Positions 1 through 8,817 of a DNA stretch of 64,000 bases are shown in pieces. A program made the translations under genes and the position numbers. The DNA is from JBFWUW01 sp050247075 (GTDB lineage: Bacteria; Planctomycetota; Planctomycetia; Pirellulales; JBFWUW01), in the NCBI GenBank assembly GCA_050247075.1, contig JBFWUW010000018.1:35061-99060 (forward strand), given 5' to 3'. The number at the start of each line of letters is the position of its first letter. Position 1 is the stretch's first letter. Below the pieces are notes generated by a model. That model was not told the origin of the DNA, did no database searches, and worked only from the letters and a program-made list of their open reading frames with translations.

Positions 1-413
1 TGCTCGACGAACGCGGAGCGAAAGTCAGCCTGGCACGGCCACTGCCCACAGTCTGGTGCAATGTTGGCCGAGTACGCCAGGTCTTCACCAACTTGATCCG
101 CAATGCCCTGAAGCATGGCTGCGACGAGCAGAACCCGCGGCTGGTGATTGCCGCCTGCCAAGCGCCGGCGGGCCGCCACAAGGCGGGTTTCGTCTGGCTG
201 GCCGTGGCCGACAACGGGCCGGGCATTCCGCTGGACAAGCGCGAGGAAATCTTCCTGCCGGGCAAGCGGCTGCCCAGCACGCGCGGCGACGGCACCGGCC
301 TGGGCCTGGCGATCGTCAAAAAGGTCATCGACCACTACGGCGGCGAGATCCTGGTCGATCCAACAGCCAAACAAGGGGCGAAGTTCCTCTTCTCTTTGCC
401 GCTGCCTAAGTAG
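1..413 (+). CDS. Sensor histidine kinase, C-terminal ATPase part (5' end outside window)
   Basis: Only the end of the gene is in the window; the open frame runs in from base 3 with no start. The translation holds the HATPase_c signatures of two-component kinases in order: an N-box (FTNLIRNALKHG), a G1 box (DNGPGIP), and a G2/G3 region (GDGTGLGLAIVKKVIDHYGG), then a short end at TAG 411-413. This is the ATP-binding catalytic domain that phosphorylates a histidine in the missing dimerisation domain. The sensor input and the partner regulator lie upstream and cannot be named. It converges with the next gene across about 90 bases that hold no clear terminator. Confidence 0.93.
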   Translation, partial: LDERGAKVSLARPLPTVWCNVGRVRQVFTNLIRNALKHGCDEQNPRLVIAACQAPAGRHKAGFVWLAVADNGPGIPLDKREEIFLPGKRLPSTRGDGTGLGLAIVKKVIDHYGGEILVDPTAKQGAKFLFSLPLPK

Positions 414-501
414 CCGCAAAGCTTCTGCTTTGACGGCTTTAGACGCGAGAAGACTTTCCATGCCGCGCGCGGTTGTCCGGTCGAAATCGCTCCTGCAACG
501 A

Positions 502-2286
502 CTATTCTCTGGAGGCCGCCGGGCTTTCTGCTTGCCACCATAGTCGCACGCGGGCCAATGCTTCCTCCGAGCTGCCGTGGCAGCGGTAGCCCAACCATTC
601 AAATTCGTCCGTCAGTTCGGCGTTGGCTTTGGCCAGTCCGAAAGACTCGGGCAGAGCGTCGTGCCGCTTCAGCAGAATAGCGGCGGCGGTGGCCCCCAAC
701 TGTGATCCCGCGGCCATATCGACGACAAGTGGATCGGTCCTGTCCAACAGCCCGGCCAGCCAAGTGTCGGTTCTTGGCCAGGCATCACGGCGGGCGATCG
801 ACAATGCGGCGATCCAACCCATGTGGTAGCGGGCTTGCCGCGTGGGCGGCTCGATCCGGCCGCTTTCAATCGCTTTGACCAGACCGGGGACTGCCTCGCT
901 GGTGCCGCATTGGGCCAGAATCAGGCAGATGCAATTATGACGGCTAATGCGGCCCAGGTCGCCAAACAGCGGATGGCTTGCGGACGGACCGGTCTCCTCC
1001 TTGAGGAAATGGCCATCTTCTACCCGTTGGAAATAAGGGCCGGCGAATCGTGACAATGCCGCCGGATCGAGGTCGAACAACAACCCCAGTTCGTCGGGAC
1101 TCAATGATTGGCCGCGCTGCAAGTAGCGGTCTAGCGTGCGGCGGCTAGCCTCCGTCCAACGGTCCGCGTCGGGCAGGCGGACTTCTTGCTCGTGCCGCAT
1201 GCGGCGGTACGGCGTGGAGAGATTGACCAGTCGAAACTGCGCTCCGCTGACGCGCGGATGCGGAAAGAGTATCCCCACCGGATAGTCCCCCGGTGCCAAG
1301 GAATTGCCGCTGGCGCAATGGGCCGTAGAGTCATCTACCCGGTCGAAATGCGTCGGCCGCAGGCCATGTTCGGGCGTGGTGGGAACATCAACGTACAGGT
1401 ATTGCAGGCCCAGATTGCGCCCGTTCTCCCAGTATTCAGCCACCAGAACCGGCCGAGTCCATTCCAACAAAGGCTCTAACTGGCGGCGGGCCTCGGCCGG
1501 CAGTTTCAAGTCGGCCAGTTTCTCCTCCAACCGTGGCCGTAGTTTGGCCGCGCCATCGTCGTTGGCCAGCACATCCAAAAGCTCGCGGGCAGCCGTGGCG
1601 TGCGCGATCCAAGCGGCAGCATGGCCCGCGGGGGGCGACGGCGCAGCGAGCCGATCGAGCCAGAGGGTGATTCGTTCCTCATCAGCCTGATCGTGGTTGC
1701 TGGCCGGCATGTCGCTCAACAACCAGGCAGCGCGAACACGGCTCCAAGCTTGTAACAACATCGACCGATCGGCGGCAACAAGATGCTCATCCGCCAGCGA
1801 CTGCTTCAGTTGGTTCCGTATCGGAGCAATTTGTTCGGGATCACGCAGGAGTCTGGTAAGTTGCCGCTCGGCCGCCTCGCGCTCGGCAAAAGTGCCCTGG
1901 GTCAAACGCGACAGCAATGCCGCCGGCTCGACCTTTTCCAGAGGCGGTTCAATGTCGGCCCGCATGAAGGAAGCCAGTTGTGGCAACAATGGTTCCAGTA
2001 ATTTACGGGCTTCAAACGAAAGATCGGCGGAATGCCACGCGCGTTGAATCTCTTGGGCCGCCACGTCCGCGGTAGCCGGGTCGGCGGCCAATGCCTTCAG
2101 TTGGGCCGCGGCCTGGTGTCGAGCGGTGTACTGGGCATGTTCCAGATTGGCCAGGCAGGCCGCGCACGCGCTTCTGGCTTGGGCGGCGGCATCCTCGCGC
2201 GTCTTGGCGGTAGGGGGCTCCGACAGGGCGGCTGTGGGCGCAAGTCCTACGCTTAGGCAGGCTATAACCGCAAGCAAGTGTTTCAC
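502..2286 (-). CDS. Secreted HEAT-like alpha-helical repeat protein, function unknown
   Basis: 594 residues from a GTG start. The start is set by a strong Shine-Dalgarno AGGAGGAG (2292-2299) five bases upstream, and it begins directly with a signal peptide (KHLLAVIACLSVGLAPTAALS). A longer open frame reaches back to 2403 but would bury the signal peptide. After the signal come helical segments with HEAT-like character (roughly residues 35-270), a beta-rich middle, and another helical stretch near the end containing CLILAQCGTSEAVPGLV. No catalytic motif was recognised. The protein is probably periplasmic. It is transcribed divergently from serA. Secreted HEAT-like proteins of unknown role are common in planctomycetes; the HEAT assignment is by eye. 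Confidence 0.82.
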   Translation of the reverse strand: MKHLLAVIACLSVGLAPTAALSEPPTAKTREDAAAQARSACAACLANLEHAQYTARHQAAAQLKALAADPATADVAAQEIQRAWHSADLSFEARKLLEPLLPQLASFMRADIEPPLEKVEPAALLSRLTQGTFAEREAAERQLTRLLRDPEQIAPIRNQLKQSLADEHLVAADRSMLLQAWSRVRAAWLLSDMPASNHDQADEERITLWLDRLAAPSPPAGHAAAWIAHATAARELLDVLANDDGAAKLRPRLEEKLADLKLPAEARRQLEPLLEWTRPVLVAEYWENGRNLGLQYLYVDVPTTPEHGLRPTHFDRVDDSTAHCASGNSLAPGDYPVGILFPHPRVSGAQFRLVNLSTPYRRMRHEQEVRLPDADRWTEASRRTLDRYLQRGQSLSPDELGLLFDLDPAALSRFAGPYFQRVEDGHFLKEETGPSASHPLFGDLGRISRHNCICLILAQCGTSEAVPGLVKAIESGRIEPPTRQARYHMGWIAALSIARRDAWPRTDTWLAGLLDRTDPLVVDMAAGSQLGATAAAILLKRHDALPESFGLAKANAELTDEFEWLGYRCHGSSEEALARVRLWWQAESPAASRE

Positions 2287-2623
2287 GCCGGCTCCTCCTG
2301 AACCAGTACAGTGGGCGGAAACAGGCACCGCCGGCGGGATGATACTGAGGCATTCCCCGCACGCCCATGCCGATTCGAGAATTGCCTTGCCGAGGCCAAA
2401 CATGGGGCAAATGCGCTTGTGCTGGCCGTTGCTGGCACGGCTTTGCTAGCAGTTCCCCCAAATCCGGCCTCGAAACCTCCCGCCATCAGCGATAGAATCG
2501 GCGGCTGGCACGAGTATGGATTCGTGCTAAGTACGAAAAGTTTGGCATGTCGCCGCCGGCAGGGCCGCGCGGCACGGGCCGAACGTCGCCGGCGGGACGA
2601 AGCCGCCCGAGGAGAGCACCGGA
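2287..2623. other. Divergent intergenic region, HEAT-like gene / serA
   Basis: Roughly 340 bases between two divergent genes, so it should hold both promoters. Apart from the Shine-Dalgarno for the minus-strand gene (2292-2299) and a GAGGAG (2609-2614) ahead of the serA open frame, I could not pick a convincing -35/-10 pair or a terminator. Open frames crossing it are extensions of shadow frames. Confidence 0.5.
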
Positions 2624-4300
2624 ATGCTCACGTTGGATCAACCCCGCAAACCCTTCTCCGCCAGCCAAAAACCAATCATGCATCGCGTTATCGTACTCGA
2701 CAAACTTGCTCAAGAAGGCCTCGACCTGTTGAAGGCATCGCCCGGCCTGGAATACGAAGTCCGCACCGGCCTGAAAGGCGAAGACCTGCGGGCCGCGCTG
2801 GCCGAGTTCGATGGCGCCATTTGCCGTAGCGGCGTCAAGATCACCGCCGAGTCGCTGGCTGGCAACAAACGGCTCAAAGCCATCGTGCGGGCCGGCGTGG
2901 GAACCGACAACATCGACAAGGCTGCCGCCACGCGCCTGGGCATCGTGGTGATGAACACGCCGGCCGGCAACACCATCAGCACGGCCGAACATACCGTGGC
3001 GATGATGCTGGCCCTGTCGCGCAATATCGCACCCGCCCACCAAAGCCTGGTCGCCCACACTTGGGAACGCAACAAGTACATGGGAACCCAGTTGGCCGGC
3101 AAGACCTTGGGCATCATTGGCCTGGGCCGCATCGGCCAGGCGGTAGCCCAGCGCGCCAAGGCCCTGGAGATGCGGCTGGTGGGCTTCGACCCTTTCCTGT
3201 CGAAAGAGCGGGCGCAAGAGCTGGGCGTGGAGTTGATTGCCACCGTGCCCGACCTGTTGCCACAGGTGGACTACTTGACGGTCCACACGCCGCTGACCGA
3301 GGAAACAACCAATCTCGTGGGCTTTAAGGAATTGGACATCTTGCGGCCTGGCGTGCGGTTGGTGAACTGCGCCCGCGGCGGCATCTATCAAGAAGAAGCC
3401 CTGGTTGAGGGCCTGAAGGCGGGCAAGATCGCCGGCGTGGCTTTGGATGTCTTCGTCAACGAACCTTGCACCGATAGCCCGCTGTTTGGCATGCCAGGCG
3501 TGGTCTGTACCCCACACTTGGGTGCCAGCACCGAAGAGGCACAAACCAGTGTGGCGGTTGAAGGCGTGGGCCTGCTGACCGACTACCTGACAACCGGCGC
3601 TATTCGCCACGCGGTCAACGTTCCGTCCATCGACCCCAAGCGGTTGGCGGCCCTTCGCGGCTACCTGGATGTGGCTTACCGGCTGGGCTTGCTGTCGGCC
3701 CAATATGCCGGCGCTCCGGCGCGTAGTTGCCGGCTGACCTACCGGGGCGAAGTTGCCAGCAAAGAGACCAAACTCCTCTCGGCCACGTTCGCGGCGGGCT
3801 TTTTGCAGCACGCCCTGGAGGAAGAAGTCAACGTCGTCAATGCCGAGGTCTTGCTCCGCGAGCGGGGCATTGAACTGATTGAACAAAGCAATCAAGAGAT
3901 GGGGGCATTCAGCTCCATGATTACCGCCGAGGTTGTCACCGAACGCGGCTCGCGCGTGGCCGCCGGGACCTTGTTTGGCCACGAAATGGCCCGCCTGGTG
4001 CAACTGGGCGAACATCGGCTGGATGCCTATCTCGATGGTGTCCTGCTGGTCTTTACCCACCACGACGTCCCCGGCATTATCGGCCGGGTGGGAACCATTT
4101 TCGGCAGCCACAAGGTGAATATCGCCCAGATGGCCGTGGGACGGGCGCATCGCGGGGGCGAAGCCATCGGCGTGTTAAATGTCGATGAGCAGCCTTCGCC
4201 CGCCGCGCTGAAAGAGGTCGCCGCGCTGCCAAATATCACCAGCGTGACCGTTATCAAGCTGCCGCAAGCGGGTGAATTTCCGGCCTGGCTGGGGGGGTGA
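2624..4300 (+). CDS. serA: D-3-phosphoglycerate dehydrogenase
   Basis: Oxidises 3-phosphoglycerate to 3-phosphohydroxypyruvate with NAD+, the first step of serine synthesis, in the cytoplasm. Counting from the ATG at 2678, the NAD-binding GLGRIG is at 148-153, and the catalytic triad of the D-2-hydroxyacid dehydrogenase family is Arg233 (NCARGG), Glu262 (NEP) and His280 (CTPHLGAS). An intervening domain and a C-terminal ACT-like region (HHDVPGIIGRVG) follow, as in the long SerA form, suggesting serine feedback. Two starts compete: 2678 (MHRVIVLDKL) fits the family, while 2624 adds 18 residues but has a good Shine-Dalgarno (GAGGAG, 2609-2614). I give the outer one. It stands alone rather than with other serine genes. 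Confidence 0.95.
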   Translation: MLTLDQPRKPFSASQKPIMHRVIVLDKLAQEGLDLLKASPGLEYEVRTGLKGEDLRAALAEFDGAICRSGVKITAESLAGNKRLKAIVRAGVGTDNIDKAAATRLGIVVMNTPAGNTISTAEHTVAMMLALSRNIAPAHQSLVAHTWERNKYMGTQLAGKTLGIIGLGRIGQAVAQRAKALEMRLVGFDPFLSKERAQELGVELIATVPDLLPQVDYLTVHTPLTEETTNLVGFKELDILRPGVRLVNCARGGIYQEEALVEGLKAGKIAGVALDVFVNEPCTDSPLFGMPGVVCTPHLGASTEEAQTSVAVEGVGLLTDYLTTGAIRHAVNVPSIDPKRLAALRGYLDVAYRLGLLSAQYAGAPARSCRLTYRGEVASKETKLLSATFAAGFLQHALEEEVNVVNAEVLLRERGIELIEQSNQEMGAFSSMITAEVVTERGSRVAAGTLFGHEMARLVQLGEHRLDAYLDGVLLVFTHHDVPGIIGRVGTIFGSHKVNIAQMAVGRAHRGGEAIGVLNVDEQPSPAALKEVAALPNITSVTVIKLPQAGEFPAWLGG

Positions 4301-4373
4301 GCAAGCCAGATACCAGGTTGCTTGGCATATACCCTCGAGCACGACTCAAGCAAACATGGCGGGAGCCAGGTTG

Positions 4374-4787
4374 CTACGTAGCCGGCCATCCGCTGCGGCT
4401 AGCGGTATCGGCGAGAAGCCGGTGCGATCCGTTGGTGATAAGGCCGCGCAACTTGGCCTGGTAGTCGCCATGGCCCGATTGCAACAACGGCGGAAGCAGG
4501 ATGGTGGCGACAACATCGCGCATGTCTTCGTCGGGCGATTCGCCGAATTCTCGGACGATTTGCCAGACATCCTCGGAATGCGTGCCGATAGAGCGGCTGA
4601 TGACCATCGCGGCTTGCCAACGGCAGTCATGGTCGGGATCAAGCAACAGCCGCCGGGCCAACGGCAAATATTCGGCCGGCATCTGGCCTGCCTCAATCTG
4701 ATAACGCATCAGGCGCAAGGCCCGCAGCCGCGCGACAGGATCGGGTGACTCGGCCAGATTCGCCAGCGATGCGGGGTGATGCTTCAA
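4374..4787 (-). CDS. Small HEAT-repeat-like protein, translationally coupled
   Basis: 137 residues. The frame starts with TTG at 4787 that overlaps the stop of the preceding zinc-ribbon gene as TTGA (4784-4787), a typical coupling arrangement; no independent Shine-Dalgarno is visible. The product is alpha-helical with HEAT-like repeats (DPVARLRALRLMRYQ and DHDCRWQAAMVISRSIG). No signal peptide, so cytoplasmic. The alternative is that this and the zinc-ribbon frame are one protein split by a frameshift, real or from sequencing. It faces the end of serA across about 70 bases. Confidence 0.6.
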   Translation of the reverse strand: MKHHPASLANLAESPDPVARLRALRLMRYQIEAGQMPAEYLPLARRLLLDPDHDCRWQAAMVISRSIGTHSEDVWQIVREFGESPDEDMRDVVATILLPPLLQSGHGDYQAKLRGLITNGSHRLLADTASRSGWPAT

Positions 4788-5161
4788 CTGGGAAACCGCG
4801 GCACGGGGGGAGGCAGCGGCGGTGGGGCCGCGGAGGCCTCGCCGCGAGATGCACCGCAAGCCAGGCAATTGGCTTCCGACCGGGGATTGCGATTGCCGCA
4901 GGCGGAGCACGCCCAAGGCTGCATGGCCTGCTGGATCTGCTCGCGCGACAATGACAAGACTTCGATCGGCAGATCGCTGTGGCAACCGTCGCAAGTAATG
5001 TATTCGCCCAGCGTGCTGGTCGGAAACAGGGGAATGAAATAGAGCGTGAAGTAGCGCGACACGCGCACTTGCCAGTACGATGTCTCGGCCATGCACCTGG
5101 GGCAAAAAAACAACCCCGATCCTATTCGGCGTTCCTTCGAAGTCGATCCCCAGATAATCAT
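4784..5161 (-). CDS. Zinc-ribbon protein with two Cys4 modules
   Basis: 125 residues. The chosen ATG gives the typical MIIWG start of small zinc-ribbon proteins. The first module has CPRC (from residue 20) and later CDGC separated by a hydrophobic stretch (FTLYFIPLFP), the pattern of the membrane-associated zinc-ribbon family. A second module near the end (WACSACGNRNP then NCLACGA) resembles a RanBP2-type zinc finger. The tail is proline-rich. It lies 35 bases downstream of the lipoprotein gene and overlaps the HEAT gene by four bases, so the three probably form one transcript. The function of the family is not established. Confidence 0.78.
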   Translation of the reverse strand: MIIWGSTSKERRIGSGLFFCPRCMAETSYWQVRVSRYFTLYFIPLFPTSTLGEYITCDGCHSDLPIEVLSLSREQIQQAMQPWACSACGNRNPRSEANCLACGASRGEASAAPPPLPPPVPRFPS

Positions 5162-5196
5162 TTGTGCCCACACGGTTAAAGGTGCGCGGCGTACAA

Positions 5197-6828
5197 CTAA
5201 AAACCTAAAACCTCGACTTCCGTCAAACCCGAGGGACCATCCGGCTGCCACATGCTGCGCGGCTGCAGTTTAATGTAGCGGCCGCGAACGAAGGGAATAT
5301 GCAGCGTCACGCTGTAGTCCGCGGTGGCAACCGCGCCGGGTGCCTTGGGGATGAGCCCTTCAGCGACGGGCGTTAACAGGGCCGCCGTGGGGCTGACAAA
5401 GATCTCGGCCTCTTTCCAACCGCGATACGAGATCCCCCCCTCGTTGTAGTTCCAAATTCGCACGGCGGTGACGGTTCTCTCCTCTCCCAGGTCGAGCACG
5501 ATCGACGCTTGTTTGCCGATGGGATGCTTCCACATGGTGGCTGGGTCGATATCCTCCCACTGGCCGTCCAGGATCGCGCCGGGTGACCCGGTCATGTCTT
5601 CGCCAACCACGCGGGCAATCGTGATCCCCTTGAGCGGTTGCGGTACCACTTGTCGGGTGGCAACCGCCAGGTTCAAGGCAGCCTGGGCCGCGGGACCGGG
5701 GGGGCTTTGCCCGGCGTCGGCCGCGATGATGGCCTGCAGCCTGGCGGGAAGTTCAGCCAATTGCTGTTGTTGTTCGTCCGTTAGTTCAACATCGAGACCG
5801 CGGCGGGCTTCCAGATCGGTCTGCTTGTGCATCGACATGGCGCGATGCAGGGCCGTCAGCGCGGCGGGCAACTCCGGCCCGTCTTGAAACACCAGCGGCA
5901 GCAGCGAAACCACGGTTTCGGCCGGCGGATCGACTGCACTGGCCAGGCCCGCCAGCGCGGCTTCGCGTTGCTCGGCCGTTTCAGCCACCAGGGCCAGCTT
6001 CAGCAACGGCTGGCCGGCACCCGGATGCGACGTCTTTTCGATCTCTTTGATGGCGGCAGGCCAACAAGCTTGTTGGGACGTGCGGCTCAAGACGGCCACC
6101 ATGGCCGGCAGCGTCCGCTGCGGTTGATTGAACATCCGCAGAGTCTCCAGGGAGTTTTCCACCAGCTTGGCATCTTCGCTTTGCAAAGACTTGAGCAACA
6201 ACGGCAAGGCCGCATCGGACTTTTCCCAAAGCTGCGTGCGAGCCGCCTTGATATCGGCCCGTTTGTCGGATGAGAGCAGTTTGATGGCTGAACGCAGTTC
6301 GCGTTGTTGGCGGCGGCGGTCTTCAATCGTTTCCTTGAACTGATTGGCGGCTGCCGCCTGCTCGGATGTGGGCGCGGCGGCCAGTACTTTTTCCAGAGCC
6401 GTGGTGGCGATCTCGAACTCACCGTCGGCCAGCGCGGTTTCGGCCTCGTCCAGCAGTTTTGCGCGGCGTTCATCGGCCATCCCCTCGCGGGCAGCTTGCA
6501 GCTCTTGGTCGAGCTTCGCCAATTGCTGAACTTGCTCTGGCGAAAGGTCGGCCTTCGCTTCGCGCAGTTTCGCCAGGGCTTCTTCGGCCTCGGACAGCTC
6601 AACGCCCTCCACATGTTGACTCGCCGCCTCAATCATGGCGGCGTAATCTGGCTTGGGCGGTTCCGGCGGGGTGGGAACATCGGCGGGTAGAGGACCAGGA
6701 GTGGCCTGTTCTGGGGCTGGTTGAGCCACATCCGCCGGCGGAGGCGACGATGAATTGCAGCCCCAACAGGCAACGCCCAACATGGCCCCTAGCAAACCGT
6801 ACCAGGCCAGCGTTCGATTTCGTCGCAT
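5197..6828 (-). CDS. Probable lipoprotein with helical middle and discoidin-like C-terminal domain
   Basis: 543 residues. The N-terminus has basic residues, a hydrophobic core and cysteines at 21 and 24 (GVACWGC), which suggests a lipoprotein signal, though neither cysteine sits in a perfect lipobox. A proline-rich linker follows, then a long charged helical or coiled-coil region (about 55-190), HEAT-like segments (190-330), and a C-terminal beta domain (about 400-543) with ASIVLDLGEERTVTAVRIWN and RGRYIKLQP, reminiscent of F5/8 type C (discoidin-like) carbohydrate-binding folds. Likely attached to a membrane and binding a glycan or protein; that role is inference. First gene of a probable three-gene minus-strand run. 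Confidence 0.78.
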   Translation of the reverse strand: MRRNRTLAWYGLLGAMLGVACWGCNSSSPPPADVAQPAPEQATPGPLPADVPTPPEPPKPDYAAMIEAASQHVEGVELSEAEEALAKLREAKADLSPEQVQQLAKLDQELQAAREGMADERRAKLLDEAETALADGEFEIATTALEKVLAAAPTSEQAAAANQFKETIEDRRRQQRELRSAIKLLSSDKRADIKAARTQLWEKSDAALPLLLKSLQSEDAKLVENSLETLRMFNQPQRTLPAMVAVLSRTSQQACWPAAIKEIEKTSHPGAGQPLLKLALVAETAEQREAALAGLASAVDPPAETVVSLLPLVFQDGPELPAALTALHRAMSMHKQTDLEARRGLDVELTDEQQQQLAELPARLQAIIAADAGQSPPGPAAQAALNLAVATRQVVPQPLKGITIARVVGEDMTGSPGAILDGQWEDIDPATMWKHPIGKQASIVLDLGEERTVTAVRIWNYNEGGISYRGWKEAEIFVSPTAALLTPVAEGLIPKAPGAVATADYSVTLHIPFVRGRYIKLQPRSMWQPDGPSGLTEVEVLGF

Positions 6829-7182
6829 CGTCCAATAACTCCTCGATAAAGACTGGCCGCAGCCAGGGGACAGTTAGGTGAAGGATTGAGCACCCTATCG
6901 TAACCCGGCGATCCGTCGGTAGGCAACCAATCCGGAGGCTGGGAAATGGCGATTGTTGGAAATCGCGAAGGAGCGGCCCGCGGAGAAGCTGTCAGCCATC
7001 AGCTTCGGGCAACTGCCGCCCCTAAAGCACCGCCCGCGGCGTAAACGTGCAACTAACTGATGGCTGCCGACTTCTCCGCCCCCCGAATCGCTTGCTGGCC
7101 AGACCGCCAACGCCGTAGAATAAAGGCGAGCTGTCGAAGGCACTTTTCACAATGCTGCTTCACCCCCATATAGATTGAGTTC
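6829..7182. other. Intergenic region between divergent genes
   Basis: About 350 bases separating the lipoprotein gene and dnaJ-like gene. The only structure seen is the imperfect inverted repeat at 6982-7077, listed separately. An 82-codon frame on the minus strand here falls across that repeat and has no support. Promoters for both flanking genes are expected here but none was clear. Confidence 0.5.
6982..7077. repeat. Imperfect foldback repeat
   Basis: Arms of 21 bases, 6982-7002 (GGAGAAGCTGTCAGCCATCAG) and 7057-7077, pair with four mismatches around a loop of about 54 bases. It could be a remnant of a small non-autonomous element or a structured RNA. No transposase is nearby. Confidence 0.6.
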
Positions 7183-8145
7183 ATGGCGGAAGATTACTAC
7201 CAGACTCTCGGGCTTGCCCGAAATGCCTCGGCGGACGACATTCAAAAGGCTTACCGCGAAATGGCGCGGAAGTACCACCCCGACGTAAATCCCGATAAGA
7301 ACGCCAAGCAAAAGTTTCAGGAGGTCCAACGCGCCTTCGATGTGCTGGGCGACGCCAAGAAACGGGCCATGTATGACCGGCATGGCCATGCCTTTGACGA
7401 AGCGGGGCCGCGCGGGCCGCAATCCGGTGGCCGCCCAGGCGGGGCCGGGTTCGAGGATTTCGACTTTTCGCAATTTTTTGGCGGCCAGCAACCCGTCGGC
7501 GGGCAGTATGGCGGAGACCCCATGGGGGGCCTGGGTGATATTTTCTCGCAGTTTCGTCAAGGGCAGCCGCGCGGCGGGCGGCGCAAGGCCGCCCGTCCCC
7601 CAACCACCGACTTGCGGCACGAATTGCAGATTTCGTTCGAGACAGCCGTCTTGGGGGGGTCGCAAGAGATTAGCCTGCAACGCCCCAGTGGCGAAGTTGA
7701 TACCATCGCCGTTAAGATTCCGGCTGGTATCGAAGATGGCAAAGAGTTGCGGGTGCGCGGCCAGGGTGAAGAGATCGAACCGGGTGGCCCGCGCGGCAAT
7801 TTGCTGCTGGCCATTCGCGTGGGAGACCATCGCTGGTTCACGCGGCGGGGGCTGAACCTGTACGTCCGCGTCCCTGTCACGTTGGGTGAAGCGGCCGGGG
7901 GCGGTACCGTGGATGTCCCCACTCCCTATGGCACGGTCGGCCTGCGCGTACCAGCTTGTACTTCCGGCGGTGCCAAACTGCGCATCAAAGGGCACGGCAT
8001 CCGTCCCGCCAAGGGCGAGCCGGGCGACTTGTTCGCCGAGATTCAGGTCATGCTTCCCAAGCCGCTCGATCCGGCGGAAATTGAAGCATTGAAGAAGATC
8101 GACGAAAAACATCCCGCGGAACCGCGGCAAGAATTGAAATGGTAG
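7183..8145 (+). CDS. DnaJ-class co-chaperone, CbpA-like (no zinc finger)
   Basis: 320 residues. An N-terminal J domain carries HPD at 32-34, the motif that stimulates the ATPase of DnaK. A Gly/Phe-rich linker (about 75-135: GGAGFEDFDFSQFFGG) follows, then two C-terminal substrate-binding beta domains (DLRHELQISFETAVLGG; VRVPVTLGEAAGGGTVDVPT) and a short end. The CxxCxGxG zinc repeats of type I DnaJ are absent, so this is the type II/CbpA form. It presumably hands unfolded clients to DnaK in the cytoplasm. It leads a gene run with a small membrane protein, rnpA and yidD. Confidence 0.93.
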   Translation: MAEDYYQTLGLARNASADDIQKAYREMARKYHPDVNPDKNAKQKFQEVQRAFDVLGDAKKRAMYDRHGHAFDEAGPRGPQSGGRPGGAGFEDFDFSQFFGGQQPVGGQYGGDPMGGLGDIFSQFRQGQPRGGRRKAARPPTTDLRHELQISFETAVLGGSQEISLQRPSGEVDTIAVKIPAGIEDGKELRVRGQGEEIEPGGPRGNLLLAIRVGDHRWFTRRGLNLYVRVPVTLGEAAGGGTVDVPTPYGTVGLRVPACTSGGAKLRIKGHGIRPAKGEPGDLFAEIQVMLPKPLDPAEIEALKKIDEKHPAEPRQELKW

Positions 8146-8155
8146 GCGGGCCGCG

Positions 8156-8431
8156 ATGGAAGTGAATACCGATACGCCGCAAACGGCCCCGCGAAAGATG
8201 GATCCCGTCACGCGGGCACGGGTGATTATGGCCTTTTGGGGTTTCTTGTTGACGGGTGCGGTTCTGGTAGCCTTGGTGATGTTGCTGGGCCGCATGGTTC
8301 GGCGGCGTGCCCGGCTGCACATCGGACCAAGCCGTTATGGTGTTGCGCCGTTGGATAGCGGCCCGCTTCCTCCGCGCGATCCACCCCAAGATTCGCCGGT
8401 GAACCGCCTGAACCAGGACGAAACCAACTAA
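8156..8431 (+). CDS. Small single-pass membrane protein
   Basis: 91 residues with one clear transmembrane helix (VIMAFWGFLLTGAVLVALVM) followed by an arginine-rich stretch (RRRAR), which predicts a cytoplasmic C-terminal tail. The tail is rich in proline and polar residues. It begins 10 bases after the chaperone gene and ends 11 bases before rnpA, so all are probably co-transcribed. No family recognised. Confidence 0.72.
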   Translation: MEVNTDTPQTAPRKMDPVTRARVIMAFWGFLLTGAVLVALVMLLGRMVRRRARLHIGPSRYGVAPLDSGPLPPRDPPQDSPVNRLNQDETN

Positions 8432-8442
8432 CGGTACTTGTC

Positions 8443-8817
8443 GTGACAGAACCACCAGCCCGCTTGCAATTTCGTCCTGCCCAGCGGTTGCGCGCTGGCG
8501 GCGATTTTAAGCGGGTCTATCAACGCAAGCGTTCCGTGGCCGACGGCGTGTTGATCGTCTACGGTTGCGAGAGCGAGTTGCCCCATCCCCGGTTAGGCTT
8601 GTCGGTTTCGCGAAAGGTCGGAAATGCGGTCACCCGCAATCGTTGGAAGCGGCTGATTCGCGAGGCCTTTCGCCTGGCGCAAGTCCGGTTACCCGCCGGC
8701 GTCGATTTGGTGGTCTTGCCGCGGCCCGGCGTGACGCCCCAGTTAGAGCCGATTCGCCGTTCGCTCGTCGATGCCGCCCGGCGGCTGGCCCGCAAGCTGC
8801 AAGCCGGCGGCCCATGA
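8443..8817 (+). CDS. rnpA: Ribonuclease P protein component
   Basis: 124 residues from a GTG start. It contains the family core: LRAGGDFKRVYQ near the N-terminus, RLGLSVSRKVGNAV, and the RNR motif at 65-70 (RNRWKR) followed by LIREAFR. The protein supports the RNase P RNA in cutting the 5' leaders from precursor tRNAs. Length is normal. The stop overlaps the start of yidD, the usual rnpA-yidD order, but rpmH and dnaA, the usual upstream neighbours, are missing; a DnaJ-like gene and a small membrane gene stand there instead. Confidence 0.95.
   Translation: MTEPPARLQFRPAQRLRAGGDFKRVYQRKRSVADGVLIVYGCESELPHPRLGLSVSRKVGNAVTRNRWKRLIREAFRLAQVRLPAGVDLVVLPRPGVTPQLEPIRRSLVDAARRLARKLQAGGP

Noticed and set aside
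2486..4150. 554-codon open frame on the minus strand
   Set aside because: It lies entirely opposite serA, which has clear family motifs. Long antisense frames are expected in GC-rich genes, and its product is His/Gln-rich without a known fold.
6895..7143. 82-codon minus-strand frame in the intergenic region
   Set aside because: It crosses the foldback repeat at 6982-7077 and looks like noncoding sequence read by chance.
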